From: Flavobacteriales bacterium
GTDB taxonomy: Bacteria; Bacteroidota; Bacteroidia; UBA10329
Reading direction: 5' to 3'
NCBI GenBank assembly: GCA_021741155.1
Contig: JAIOYP010000005.1
Coordinates: 1 to 64,000 of the forward strand
DNA: 64,000 bases
This document shows, piece by piece, positions 1 to 9,295 of the stretch. The position numbers were made by a program, and so were the translations under genes. Positions within the stretch are counted from its first letter, which is position 1; every line of letters starts with the position of its first letter. The notes under the pieces were generated by a model that saw nothing but the letters and a program-made list of their open reading frames with translations, did no database searches and was not told the DNA's origin.

Positions 1-348
1 GAGAATACTAGACTGGATTTGAGAACGAGGGAGTGCTAAATCCTGCTGAAAGAACCCGAAGTTGAAAATCAACAACAGGTGTCAGAAAAGCCCTGTAGTT
101 GCAGAGCTTCTTGTTCTAGGAGTCATCCTAATAAATACCAACCCCATCCATCAATTCTGCAATCACGCTGTATCTCAGTGCTGACAAGGGTTTCAGTAAA
201 ACTAAAAACCGGATACTCCCTGAAAAATTGGAAGTATCCGGTTGGGTGCAGCCACGAGGAGAAATGTCGAACCAAAGATGGTTAGAAGTCAAGATTTTGG
301 TTGACCAAAAAGGCCAGTTACTATAATACAAATTCGACTAATCAAGCG
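1..348. other. No gene seen; intergenic with terminator hairpin
   Basis: I see no credible coding region here. The short open frames on both strands have no recognisable domain and overlap each other. The only clear structure is the hairpin at 207-243, listed separately. A weaker inverted repeat (CAACAACAGG against CCTGTAGTTG) lies near 67-106. Whether bases 1-60 are the end of a gene outside the window cannot be judged. Confidence 0.5.
198..243 (-). terminator. Rho-independent terminator
   Basis: A perfect 11-bp stem (AACCGGATACT at 207-217, AGTATCCGGTT at 233-243) is followed on the minus strand by a TTTTTAGTTTTA tract at about 206-195. It lies about 105 bp past the stop of the small peptide gene and 315 bp past the large secreted protein gene. 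It probably ends transcription of both. Confidence 0.75.
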
Positions 349-495
349 TTACCTCCACCATCGTAGTGGATTCAGCAATTTGATACTGCTCTCAGGGTCT
401 CCTCCTGGGCCAAAGGCTGACATCATCACCATGCTGATTTCGTTATCAATGGCTACTTTCTTTATTTGTGGTTTGGTGTAGGTTTTCTTTTTCAT
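349..495 (-). CDS. 48-aa small peptide, IDNEIS/MVMMS type
   Basis: ATG at 495-493 and TAA at 351-349 give 48 residues. The peptide starts MKKKTYTKPQIKKVAIDNEI, continues with SMVMMSAFGPGGDP and ends NPLRWWR. The lysine-rich start, KPxIxxVxIDNEIS, a run of M/V/S and a GGDP segment resemble very short proteins I recall from Bacteroidota genomes, which have no known function. It lies 62 bp downstream of the large secreted protein gene on the same strand and before a terminator, so it is probably the last gene of that transcript. It has no signal peptide or membrane helix. A translated non-coding stretch is possible, but the composition is protein-like. A peptide precursor is only one idea. Confidence 0.6.
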   Translation of the reverse strand: MKKKTYTKPQIKKVAIDNEISMVMMSAFGPGGDPESSIKLLNPLRWWR

Positions 496-557
496 TGTTT
501 AGTGATTAGTGAAGAGTGACCAGCGAATAGTAGGCTCGCTGGTCGACTGCTTCGTGT

Positions 558-3500
558 TTAGTTAAGTATGATTTTGTGGGTAGTGGTTCCTTCTGCTGTT
601 TCAACTCGAACGAGGTAAACTCCTGCATTTACGTTCATTTCAACTGTGGTTTGAGTTGAGTTTAGGTTGATGGCTTGAACAATACGTCCTGCCATGTCCA
701 TCACTTCTACCCTGCCCGTTTCTTTCTGATCAGAAAGGATAATATTCAAGGTGTTTCCATTGGATGAATAAACCCGTGAAGAGACGCGATTAATCGCGTC
801 TGTACCGATTCCTGTAACCGACATCCCAAAATGCAAAGCAAAACGGTCTCCGATGTTGCCAGCGGCTGAAGTAAAACTGTAATTCGGTTCTTCATTGAGG
901 TTTTGAAAAATGTTCAACATGCGGTCTTCGAGGTGAACTGTTTCGCCAGTTAGTGTGATGCTGTTAGCATTAAGCGTGTAATTTCCAGATAAAGGAAGCT
1001 TCATCCCAAGGTCAACAATTGGGTTGCTCTCGCTACTTGCAAGGCCATTGATGGTGACGGTATCGGCTGCCACGTTCATGTAGAGCTGTGGAATGTTGCT
1101 TGCCCATAGCTTTTGGCTATCAAAATCATCATAGCTGTCTTGAGCCTCACTGTTGAATAGGACGATGGCCTCATCGGACATCGTTCCGTTGCTCAACTTG
1201 AGACGAACAGTTCCTTCTTCTGCTTCCATCTTGTAAATGCTGGCTAGTGCTCCATGGCTTCGCATGGCGTTGCCGAAGGTTACTGAGCCTATCGTCTCCC
1301 CATCCACCACTCTCACCCAAAAGCCTTGTCCAGGAGGGATGGTGCCGGTTGCATCATTGCCTGTGAAGTTGTTATTGGTGCCTATGCTGCCTGTGGCGTT
1401 GTAGGTGTCAACAGTCATTGCGTTTCCAGCCGTATGTGTACGGTACCACATAGTGGTTTCTAAGTTGGTCTTGGTGGCAGCATCCCAACTTACAGAAGAT
1501 GGATAGGGGTTACCGATGAGGTTGTAGCCTCGGTTGGTGGCCAACGAGCCTGTGCGCGTTAGGCTGTTAATGTTCATCGTGCCTGTGTTGAATGTGCTTC
1601 CAGCAAGGGTTACCACACCATTTGCACCCATGCGGGCTACATAGCCCTGGCCTGCATTGAGCGCAGTGATGTTGTCGGTAATCTCGGTATATGCCTGCGT
1701 AGCCTCATTAGCACTCCAAAGTTTGTTAGTGCCTGCTGCGCCATAGCTGGCACTGGTAGCACCCACTGCTGGGCTGCTCACATACTGGAACACACCATTG
1801 GGCGTTGCTCCGCCTGCGCCCAAGAGGTATTGCTCGGCTTGAAAAGTGCCTGCGCCTGCAATGGTTCCTTCGGTGATGAGCGAGCCGATGCCTGCAGCGT
1901 CTGCTTCTACAAGGATAGTGCCTTCGTTGTTGAGGTCGCCACTGATGGTAAGTGCCTTACCTGCTTCAACAGTTAGTACAGCCCCACTCTGAATGTTTAC
2001 TGTACCGGTAACGGCAGGCGAAGCAGGTAGGTTAGTAACATGAGGTTGATTGCTTGGCAAAGCGGGAATGAAAACCTCATCCATAATACCGGGAACTCCA
2101 GAAGGATTCCAATTGCCAGACACATTCCAAAGGGTAGAAGAGGCTCCGGTCCAATTTTTACAAGGACCCACAAGGTTGTTGTCGTCATCACAATCAGTAT
2201 TATCTGCCACAGAATTTGCTGGTTGAATACATTCAACGGTAGAAACGGCTTGATTACCGTATCCATCACCATCCGCATCTTCATACCATGTGGTTAATGC
2301 TCCACTGAGTTCATCAGTATCATCGCAATCCAAATTGTTTTGAACGAGGGAAGCGTTTAATGGCGTGGAACACAATAGATACTCAAAATTAGGATCGCCA
2401 TATCCATCATCGTCATCATCAGCATACCATGCCGTCTCGGTTGATTCAGCTTCCAAAACAGTAGTTTGAGTAGAACATCCACCATCTGGTTTTATCACAC
2501 ACGAGATGGCGCCCGTATTCGGAGTTGTTAGCGATCGGGTTGCTCCAAAGGTGGCACCGCCATCAAAACTGTAGGTGAATCCTGAGTTTCCAGTAATTAC
2601 AATATCATCCAATTGATGGCGATCGTTTGCACCTCCTGTTCGCGCTCCAAAACCAAATTGCCAGTTGCTATGATTGTCAGTAGCATAAGTACTATTAGCG
2701 GCCAAATCGTATAGCCATACCACCGCGCTCCCGTTTACTCTCACTATCAATCTATGGTCACTGGTCACTTGCACCAGCATAGGAATCCAATTGCTATTGC
2801 GAATAGTAAATGGCACCTCTAGCAGCACCACATTCTTATACTTCACTATTACTTTTTGGGTACCGTAGGTTGCAAAGCCCACAGTGAGGCCTGGAGTTCC
2901 GGTGTTAAACATTCCTTGTTCGGCTCCAGACGCATTATTAATGGCTCCAAAATTAAACGCATATCCATCTGCACCGTTACCTTCCCAAACTCGAGCGCGG
3001 AAGTTGGCTGTGAAAATGGCCGTGTTTGGAGTGGTTGGAAAGATAATTCGGCCATTTTTACTGTTACTCGCTGAGGTTAATTCTACGCTACCATCTGTGA
3101 AAACCGCATCGCCCAAATCACCGAAATTCGCCAATGTGGGCCTACTTGCAAACCGTGCTTCTATCAACGTGGAACTTGCAGCCATAGCGGTCAAATCGAT
3201 TGTTCTATTGCCACATTCGCCATCACTATAGACCTGACTTTGGTATTCAAGACCAATAGTAGTGGTGCTAACAGTAGATGAACAGCCGCTTGTACCTGCT
3301 TTGATGGTATAGCTACCAGCTGGCAACGAGAAATGAGGCATTGCGCGCGAAGTGGCCCAATCATCTGCAGTAAATTGAATGCGGTTGTTATTGTAGATGT
3401 TAACATTATCCACAGCATGCAAGCTGTTTGAACCTCCAGTGCGCGCTGCCCATCCAAACGACCAGTTGCCTTTCAGTGTTGATTCCCAGTTAGCCACAAG

Positions 3501-6284
3501 GAGATTAACAATGGTTGTTTCATTCACACGCAAACTCAATAAACCTTCTTGCGATACCGATACCACACAAGCATTGTCGCGCCCCACAATGTTTGTATAC
3601 ACCGTGCTGCCTAACTGCACACCCGCAAACCATACTTCAATGCGCTGGGTACCAAATTCCAAGAAGCGAATGACCAATCCATTATTTGTAATACCATTTT
3701 CGTAGTTATTGCCTGTAGGTAGGGCTATGTATCCATAATTAAAGCTTGCTCCATCGGCCACTTGTGCCGAATTATCGACCAAATCTTTTGTTATCGTCAA
3801 ATCAAAAGTTGCCGTGAACGCATCTGGCCGTACTAAACTTGGAGTAAAAACCAATGTGCCGGCCTCGCTGTTGTTGGCACTTGTAAGCTGTACTCTATTT
3901 GCATCTACGGCAGCATTGCCTGTTATTGTAAATCCATCGGGTAAACCAGCATCGAAATTTGCTTCACTAAGCGCAGTAAAACCAGTTACATTTTGAAGTG
4001 TTACTGTTCCATTTGTGCCGCACGAAGTGTTATTGATTTTCGTAAGCTGGGCCGTTATGTTTGCTGGGGTTATAGTTGCTGAGCCAGCCATATCGGTTAT
4101 GCAACCGCCATTAGTACCAGTGCCATATACGGTGTACACACCAGGCGCTGTTAAGGGGCCAAGCGATACTGAACTGCCTGTGCCTGCTACAGTTACACCA
4201 GGCATAATGAAGCCATTGCGTTTCAACCGATAGGTTACACCAGTTTCAGAATTATCTAAAGTAACTGAGGTTCCCGCACAACCCCCACCTGTTAGGTTTT
4301 GAACAGTGATGTGGTTTATACCCGCATCGGTATCATCGCAGTCATTACCGTTGCTCACGTAGTTTGCAGGGGCCGTGGCGGCCAATTGAGATACCAAGGG
4401 ATCGCCAAAACCATCGCCATCGGCATCAGCATACCATGTAAAAACCAGTGTTCCAGAGGTCATAACGCGGTTGCCTATGCCATCATAGGAAACCGCCACA
4501 AACAGGCCGTTGGCATAGCATACTGATTGCCAATTGTTGTCTGCTGCCGAAGCACGCGAAGTCCAAGTGATGCCATCGGGGCTGGTCATTACGCGGTTGC
4601 CTGTGCCAGAATTGCCCACCGCCACGAAAAGGCCGTTGCCATAAGTGACAGAAACCCATTGGTTGTTTACTGCCGCGTTGCGCGAAGTCCAAGTGATACC
4701 ATCGGGGCTGGTCATCACGCGATTGCCCGCGCCAATAGCAGACACCGCCACAAACAAGCCATTGCCGTAAGTTACGGAATACCAGGCATTGTCTTCTGTC
4801 GATGTGCGCGAGGTCCAAGAAATGCCATCAGGGCTGGTCATCACTCGGTTGCCAGTACCAGTGATGGACACAGCCACAAACAGGCCGTTGCCGTAGGTAA
4901 CGGAAATCCAATAATTGTCTGCTGCCGAAACGCGCGAGGTCCACGTAATGCCATCGGGGCTGGTCATCACGCGGTTGCCACCACCGTTCGCAACCGCCAC
5001 AAACAGGCCGTTACCGAAACCTACAGATTGCCATTGGTTATCTATGGAGGTACGCGGGGTCCAAGTGATGCCATCAGGGCTGGTCATCACGCGGTTCGTG
5101 CCTGCAGCGGCCACCGCCACGAACAAGCCATTGCCGTAGGTGACGGAACTCCATTCATTGTCCGCTGTGGAGGTACGAGCGGTCCAGATGATGCCATCGG
5201 GGCTGGTCATCACGCGGTAGCCAGTGCCTGAGTTGGAAACAGCCACAAACAGACCGTTACCGTAGGCCACAGATCTCCATTGGTGGTTGTGCAAAAGGGT
5301 TACCGAAGTCCATGTGATGCCATCGGGGCTGGTCATGACATGTTTTCCTGTGTATGGGTCAGTAGTAACCGCCAAAAAAAGGCCGTTACCGTATGTGACA
5401 GATTGCCATTGGTTGTTTGCTGCCGAAGCGCGCGAAGTCCAAGTGATACCATCGGGGCTAGTCATCACCCGGTTGCCCCCACCATCATAGGACACAGCCA
5501 CAAACAGCCCGTTGCCGTAGGTAACGGACCACCATTGGTTGGCTGCTGCCGCGTTGCTCGAAGTCCATGTTATGCCATCTGAGCTTGTCATCACGCGGTT
5601 GCCAGTGCCATTACTGGATACCGCCACGAACGTGCTGTTGCCGTAGGTAACGGAGAGCCATTGGTTGTCTGCTGCAGAAGCGCGCGAAGTCCAAGTGATG
5701 CCATCGGGGCTGGTCATCACACGGTTGCCAGTGCCTGGTCCCGTGGATACTGCCACGAACAAGCCGTTGCCGTAGGTGACGGAAAGCCATCCGTTGTCTG
5801 CGGCAGAGGTTCGAGAGGTCCAGGTGATACCATCAGGACTGGTCATTACGCGGTTGCCTGTGCCATTGAAGGACACAGCCACAAAAATGCCGTTACCAAA
5901 GGTGATAGATTTCCAACTGTTGTCTGCTGCCGAAGTGCGGGAAGTCCATGTAATGCCATCGGGGCTGGTCATTACGCGGTTGCCCGTGCCAGATTCGGAC
6001 ACCGCCACGAACAGGCCGTTACCGTATGTGACAGATGACCAGGAGTTGTCTGCTGCCGAAGCGCGCGAAGTCCAGTTTATGCCATCGGGGCTGGTCATCA
6101 CGCGTTTGCCAGTGCCGTTCACGGCCACTGCCACAAATAAACCGTTGCCGTAAGCCACAGACGCCCAAGCGAGGTCAAAGCTGCTCGATTGCGACACCCA
6201 GTCTATGCCCGCTTGTGCGGCAGCAGTAGTGCCCTGCGCCACTAGGGCAGCAATCAGGACAAGTGCGCTGAATGCTTTTTTCAT
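558..6284 (-). CDS. Giant secreted repeat protein with T9SS sorting tail
   Basis: The protein is 1,908 aa if started at 6284, where a signal peptide begins (MKKAFSALVLIAALVAQG). An upstream in-frame start at 6383 would put 33 non-signal residues in front and is less likely. Order of parts: signal peptide; 14 near-identical 44-46-residue units (WxSVTYGNGLFVAV ... RVMTSPDGITWTSR), probably a propeller or solenoid; a calcium-binding WYADADGDGFGD/DCDDTD segment; Cys-containing Ig-like modules; two lectin-like modules with NWxFGxAARTGG; two more DxDxDG blocks; a NWTG/NWNPSGVPG module; and a C-terminal sorting domain ending GVYLVRVETAEGTTTHKIIL. It is presumably exported by the T9SS as a surface or matrix protein. 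The ligand is unknown. The palindrome at 782-801 falls in its coding sequence. Confidence 0.85.
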   Translation of the reverse strand: MKKAFSALVLIAALVAQGTTAAAQAGIDWVSQSSSFDLAWASVAYGNGLFVAVAVNGTGKRVMTSPDGINWTSRASAADNSWSSVTYGNGLFVAVSESGTGNRVMTSPDGITWTSRTSAADNSWKSITFGNGIFVAVSFNGTGNRVMTSPDGITWTSRTSAADNGWLSVTYGNGLFVAVSTGPGTGNRVMTSPDGITWTSRASAADNQWLSVTYGNSTFVAVSSNGTGNRVMTSSDGITWTSSNAAAANQWWSVTYGNGLFVAVSYDGGGNRVMTSPDGITWTSRASAANNQWQSVTYGNGLFLAVTTDPYTGKHVMTSPDGITWTSVTLLHNHQWRSVAYGNGLFVAVSNSGTGYRVMTSPDGIIWTARTSTADNEWSSVTYGNGLFVAVAAAGTNRVMTSPDGITWTPRTSIDNQWQSVGFGNGLFVAVANGGGNRVMTSPDGITWTSRVSAADNYWISVTYGNGLFVAVSITGTGNRVMTSPDGISWTSRTSTEDNAWYSVTYGNGLFVAVSAIGAGNRVMTSPDGITWTSRNAAVNNQWVSVTYGNGLFVAVGNSGTGNRVMTSPDGITWTSRASAADNNWQSVCYANGLFVAVSYDGIGNRVMTSGTLVFTWYADADGDGFGDPLVSQLAATAPANYVSNGNDCDDTDAGINHITVQNLTGGGCAGTSVTLDNSETGVTYRLKRNGFIMPGVTVAGTGSSVSLGPLTAPGVYTVYGTGTNGGCITDMAGSATITPANITAQLTKINNTSCGTNGTVTLQNVTGFTALSEANFDAGLPDGFTITGNAAVDANRVQLTSANNSEAGTLVFTPSLVRPDAFTATFDLTITKDLVDNSAQVADGASFNYGYIALPTGNNYENGITNNGLVIRFLEFGTQRIEVWFAGVQLGSTVYTNIVGRDNACVVSVSQEGLLSLRVNETTIVNLLVANWESTLKGNWSFGWAARTGGSNSLHAVDNVNIYNNNRIQFTADDWATSRAMPHFSLPAGSYTIKAGTSGCSSTVSTTTIGLEYQSQVYSDGECGNRTIDLTAMAASSTLIEARFASRPTLANFGDLGDAVFTDGSVELTSASNSKNGRIIFPTTPNTAIFTANFRARVWEGNGADGYAFNFGAINNASGAEQGMFNTGTPGLTVGFATYGTQKVIVKYKNVVLLEVPFTIRNSNWIPMLVQVTSDHRLIVRVNGSAVVWLYDLAANSTYATDNHSNWQFGFGARTGGANDRHQLDDIVITGNSGFTYSFDGGATFGATRSLTTPNTGAISCVIKPDGGCSTQTTVLEAESTETAWYADDDDDGYGDPNFEYLLCSTPLNASLVQNNLDCDDTDELSGALTTWYEDADGDGYGNQAVSTVECIQPANSVADNTDCDDDNNLVGPCKNWTGASSTLWNVSGNWNPSGVPGIMDEVFIPALPSNQPHVTNLPASPAVTGTVNIQSGAVLTVEAGKALTISGDLNNEGTILVEADAAGIGSLITEGTIAGAGTFQAEQYLLGAGGATPNGVFQYVSSPAVGATSASYGAAGTNKLWSANEATQAYTEITDNITALNAGQGYVARMGANGVVTLAGSTFNTGTMNINSLTRTGSLATNRGYNLIGNPYPSSVSWDAATKTNLETTMWYRTHTAGNAMTVDTYNATGSIGTNNNFTGNDATGTIPPGQGFWVRVVDGETIGSVTFGNAMRSHGALASIYKMEAEEGTVRLKLSNGTMSDEAIVLFNSEAQDSYDDFDSQKLWASNIPQLYMNVAADTVTINGLASSESNPIVDLGMKLPLSGNYTLNANSITLTGETVHLEDRMLNIFQNLNEEPNYSFTSAAGNIGDRFALHFGMSVTGIGTDAINRVSSRVYSSNGNTLNIILSDQKETGRVEVMDMAGRIVQAINLNSTQTTVEMNVNAGVYLVRVETAEGTTTHKIILN
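782..801. repeat. 20-bp perfect palindrome inside coding sequence
   Basis: AGACGCGATTAATCGCGTCT is a perfect palindrome within the gene for the giant secreted protein, encoding part of TDAINRVSS. It shares the AGACGC...GCGTCT frame with the larger inverted repeat at 13193-13240. Both look like small dispersed palindromic elements. Confidence 0.6.
4440..6170 (-). repeat. Tandem in-gene repeat array, about 132-138 bp per unit, 14 units
   Basis: The coding sequence carries 14 units with a shared core on the plus strand (ATCGGGGCTGGTCATNACGCG followed by GCCGTTGCCGTA). Unit edges vary by one to three codons. Conservation at DNA level as well as protein level implies recent duplication or gene conversion. 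It is not CRISPR: the units are contiguous, coding and lack unique spacers. Confidence 0.85.
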
Positions 6285-6442
6285 GGAGCGTAGGGGTTTA
6301 AGCAACAAGTGTGCTGCATACGGCCGTTGGGTTGGTTGAGCGCTTCGGTCAGACAGGGCGCAAGAAGTAGGTAGTTGGTTCATGATTTTGATAAACTTAA
6401 ATTAGACTGATGCAAGTTTCCATCAATTGGCTGACGCGGCAT

Positions 6443-6478
6443 ACAAGGGTTAACCCTTGTTTCATGGTTGACCCTTAA
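6443..6478. promoter_or_regulatory. 18-bp palindromic operator candidate with extra half-site
   Basis: ACAAGGGTTAACCCTTGT at 6443-6460 is a perfect palindrome. A second copy of one arm (GGTTGACCCTT, one mismatch) follows at 6466-6476. The site lies in the divergent gap between the giant secreted protein (minus) and the sensor kinase (plus). The -7 box of the kinase starts at 6483, immediately after it. It is a likely binding site for a dimeric regulator, for example the response regulator at 8659. Confidence 0.55.
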
Positions 6479-6482
6479 AAAT

Positions 6483-6490
6483 TACTTTTG
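6483..6490 (+). promoter_or_regulatory. -7 box TACTTTTG for the sensor kinase
   Basis: TACTTTTG fits the Bacteroidota -7 consensus TAnnTTTG. No TTG lies at the ideal spacing (the nearest are 12 and 23 bp upstream), which suggests activator dependence on the adjacent palindrome. Confidence 0.45.
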
Positions 6491-6593
6491 CCATTGAGGC
6501 CAAGGCACAGAATATCAAGCAATAAGCAATTGGTTAATACGCATGGTCCAATGTCAAAATGCAGTTATTCATGCGTCTCATCAATTTCTTGGT

Positions 6594-8588
6594 ATGAAGG
6601 TAAAATACAGTATCGCTGCACTTTTGGGCATAATTGGATTGTGCTGGTCGTGCTCCTCACCAGAGCAAGACCGCGCCTACCGCATGCCAGAGGGCTACTC
6701 TAGAGGTGCAAGGGCCGAATGGTTTGGCAATTATGAAAACCACTCCGTTCCGGGCTTTTCGGATTCTCTAGACCATTACATCGCCACCAAAATGGCCAAG
6801 GGCGAGGTGGATTCTGCAGCGCATGCCGTGCTGGCTTCCCTCAGGGGAATTCTTATGATGTCGGTGGTAGACACGTCCATCCTCATGCGCAGCAAGCGAT
6901 TCCTTTGGCAACATCGCGACCGCATTCCTCCCAACATGGTGGGCAATTTCCATCTGAACATAGGTAGCAGCCTAATGCAGAATCAGCAGATTGATAGCGG
7001 TGGGTACTATTTCCGCACAGGTCGTGTGGAGGAGTATGACTTCTTTTCAGCGCGAAGCAATGCCGTGCTCGACAACCAGTTGGCCATGTTCCTCATGCTG
7101 CACACCAACCAGCTCGACTCCGCTTTTCAACTGGCCGTGAGCAGCCTTGCGGTGTGCGAACGCATAGACTACATTAAGGGACAGGCCGATGCCATCAGCA
7201 CGTTGGCCAACGTTTCGCAGTACACGGCCAACGGGCGTCAATTGCTCTATTACCGCAGAAAAGCCATTGAGCTGAGCCGCAAGACAGACGATTATCAGGG
7301 AGTGCTGCTGGGTTATTTTAACCTCTACACCGACTTCCATGCCATTGACGACCAAGCAGGAGCCCAAGGTGTAATTGACACCCTATCCATGCTATTCGCG
7401 GAAAAAAGGTCCGAAAATCAGGAACAATGTTTTACGTTCGAATGCCTATTGGCTACCCAAAGACTCACGCTAAACGACCCGCTCGGAGCGCAATTTCATC
7501 TGGATAGGGCCGATTCCGTGGGGCAGAATATGAACGAAATGCAGCGTAATTTGGAGATATATACCATTCCCCGCGTTTCGGTGCAGGTGGCCCTTGGTCA
7601 GCCCACGTTGACCTACGCGGAATTCGACTCTATGCTGAACCAACAGTTGGCCTATGGTCAATTCACGTATGCGGAGAATCTAGCAGGCGTATTGCGTGAT
7701 GCCGCCTTGAAGAAAGATGACCTCCGAGACGCATTGCGCTATGGCAATCTTGCATCTATGGCATCAGACAGTGTGAGGAATTTGAAGGCCATGAACCGTA
7801 TCTCTGAACTAAGGGAGCTTTACGAAGTGGAAAAGAAGGAGCATACCATTGCCCTGCAACATGAAACCATAGCCCGAAGCAGAAGCACCAATGTGGCGTT
7901 GGGGTTTGGCATGACCACGTTAGCAGTAAGCGGACTACTTTTCTTTGTACAGCGCAGGCGAAAAGAAGCCATGCGTGAGGCCAAGCAACGCAAGGAGTTT
8001 ACCAGCGAACTGCTGCGCAATACAGAAATTGAACGCAAGCGCATTGCCAACGACCTCCACGATGGGGTGGGCCACGAACTGCTGAGCCTAAAGGCAGGCA
8101 TAGAGAGTGGCCGCGAAGACCTTTCCTTTAGAGTGGAGTCTATCCTAAACGATGTGCGCGGCATCAGCCGAAATCTGCACCCCGTGTTATTCGAGAAGGT
8201 AGGGCTACAGCACAGTGTGCAGCAACTGTGCGAGCGGATTGCCCAGCAGCACAATTTTATGATAAGCAACGAGCTGGAATACACGGGCGGCCTAAGTACC
8301 GATGCCGAACTGCAGGTGTACCGCATCATTCAAGAGGCGCTATCAAACGTGATTAAATACGCCAAGGCCCACGCGGCCAAGGTGAGTATGACAATAGCCA
8401 ACGGCCTTTTGACGGTTGAAGTGCGCGACAACGGCAAGGGCTTTGATGTGGCGGCATCCATGTCTGGAGCAAAGGCGTTTGGACTGCATAGCATGGTAGA
8501 ACGGGCCTCCGCCATTGGAGGCAAGGCGGTGCTTAGCTCTTCTGCCAAAGGCACTGTGGTGGTGGTCACTGTTCCTATCTCGGCATAA
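6594..8588 (+). CDS. NarL-type sensor histidine kinase with TPR-like input region
   Basis: 664 aa from the ATG at 6594, which begins a hydrophobic lipoprotein-like leader ending LCWSC. Upstream in-frame codons add non-signal sequence. The N-terminal ~430 residues are helical and TPR-like, presumably extracytoplasmic. A membrane helix (about residues 435-455, VALGFGMTTLAVSGLLFF) and a charged linker follow. The HisKA_3 box RIANDLHDGVGHELL has its phospho-acceptor at H489. The ATPase N box is EALSNVIKYAKAHA and the G boxes are VRDNGKGFDV and AFGLHSMVERA. It should phosphorylate the response regulator encoded 70 bp downstream. The signal is unknown. Confidence 0.9.
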   Translation: MKVKYSIAALLGIIGLCWSCSSPEQDRAYRMPEGYSRGARAEWFGNYENHSVPGFSDSLDHYIATKMAKGEVDSAAHAVLASLRGILMMSVVDTSILMRSKRFLWQHRDRIPPNMVGNFHLNIGSSLMQNQQIDSGGYYFRTGRVEEYDFFSARSNAVLDNQLAMFLMLHTNQLDSAFQLAVSSLAVCERIDYIKGQADAISTLANVSQYTANGRQLLYYRRKAIELSRKTDDYQGVLLGYFNLYTDFHAIDDQAGAQGVIDTLSMLFAEKRSENQEQCFTFECLLATQRLTLNDPLGAQFHLDRADSVGQNMNEMQRNLEIYTIPRVSVQVALGQPTLTYAEFDSMLNQQLAYGQFTYAENLAGVLRDAALKKDDLRDALRYGNLASMASDSVRNLKAMNRISELRELYEVEKKEHTIALQHETIARSRSTNVALGFGMTTLAVSGLLFFVQRRRKEAMREAKQRKEFTSELLRNTEIERKRIANDLHDGVGHELLSLKAGIESGREDLSFRVESILNDVRGISRNLHPVLFEKVGLQHSVQQLCERIAQQHNFMISNELEYTGGLSTDAELQVYRIIQEALSNVIKYAKAHAAKVSMTIANGLLTVEVRDNGKGFDVAASMSGAKAFGLHSMVERASAIGGKAVLSSSAKGTVVVVTVPISA

Positions 8589-8658
8589 TGATGTTGATGC
8601 CTTTCAAATCTGGCATTTGGGCTAACAGACAAAGGCCAATGGCTAATAGCTCTTATCC

Positions 8659-9291
8659 ATGAGCAGCTTCATCATTGCAGATGACCATCCTATGACCCTT
8701 TTGGGCACGCGCTCGTTTGTGGAGGCGCTTGGACATCAGGTATTGGCTACGGCCGACAACGGCATCACGGCACTTAATCATCTTATGACACTGCGACCCG
8801 CCATGGCCATTCTAGATGTGAATATGCCCGGCTTAGATGGTATCGATTTGCTAGAGGCCATTCAGGACAAAGGACTTCCTACCAAGGCCATCTTACTCAC
8901 CATGCACCGCGAAATGAGCCTTTACAGTAGGGCCAAAGAACTGAATGTGTGGGGATATGTGCTCAAGGATATGTCGGGCAAGGAATTGCAACATTGCATC
9001 GATTCGGTCATTCGTGGAGAGCACTACGTGAGTCCTGGTCTAGCCTCTGAACTAATACCAGATACAACTACCATACAAGGCCCACTATCGCTGCTTACAC
9101 TTACAGAGCGTAAAGTGCTGGAACTAGTGGCGCAGCAGAAAACCAGCACCCAAATTGGTGAGTTGTTGTTCATTTCCGAAAAAACTGTTGAGGGTCACCG
9201 CAGTCGCATTATTGAGAAACTTGAACTCCCAAAAGAGAAGAACTCGCTACTTAAATGGGCCATTCGGAATATGGGCGATGCCAATGAATAG
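8659..9291 (+). CDS. NarL/LuxR-type response regulator
   Basis: 210 aa. The receiver domain has the acidic pair DD at residues 8-9, the phospho-acceptor D53 (AILDVNMPG), the conserved T in LLTMH and K in YVLKDM. The C-terminal LuxR-type HTH is LTLTERKVLELVAQ ... STQIGELLFISEKTVEGHRSRIIEKL. It is the clear partner of the kinase just upstream. A plausible target is the palindrome at 6443-6460 between the kinase and the giant secreted protein; this is inference from position only. Confidence 0.92.
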   Translation: MSSFIIADDHPMTLLGTRSFVEALGHQVLATADNGITALNHLMTLRPAMAILDVNMPGLDGIDLLEAIQDKGLPTKAILLTMHREMSLYSRAKELNVWGYVLKDMSGKELQHCIDSVIRGEHYVSPGLASELIPDTTTIQGPLSLLTLTERKVLELVAQQKTSTQIGELLFISEKTVEGHRSRIIEKLELPKEKNSLLKWAIRNMGDANE

Positions 9292-9295
9292 AAAA

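Noticed and set aside
2040..3705. Several plus-strand and minus-strand frames of 70-115 codons
   Set aside because: All are shadows of the 1,908-aa protein with no coding character of their own.
4527..5231. 234-codon plus-strand frame as a separate secreted protein
   Set aside because: It has no signal peptide and its repeat period equals that of the opposite gene.
4440..6170. Possible CRISPR-like array
   Set aside because: Units of 132-138 bp are contiguous, coding and similar over their full length. There are no unique spacers and no cas genes.
4299..6229. Long open frames on the plus strand opposite the repeat array
   Set aside because: They are antisense to the tandem coding repeats, repeat with the same period and have no leader or domain. 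The minus-strand frame explains the region fully.
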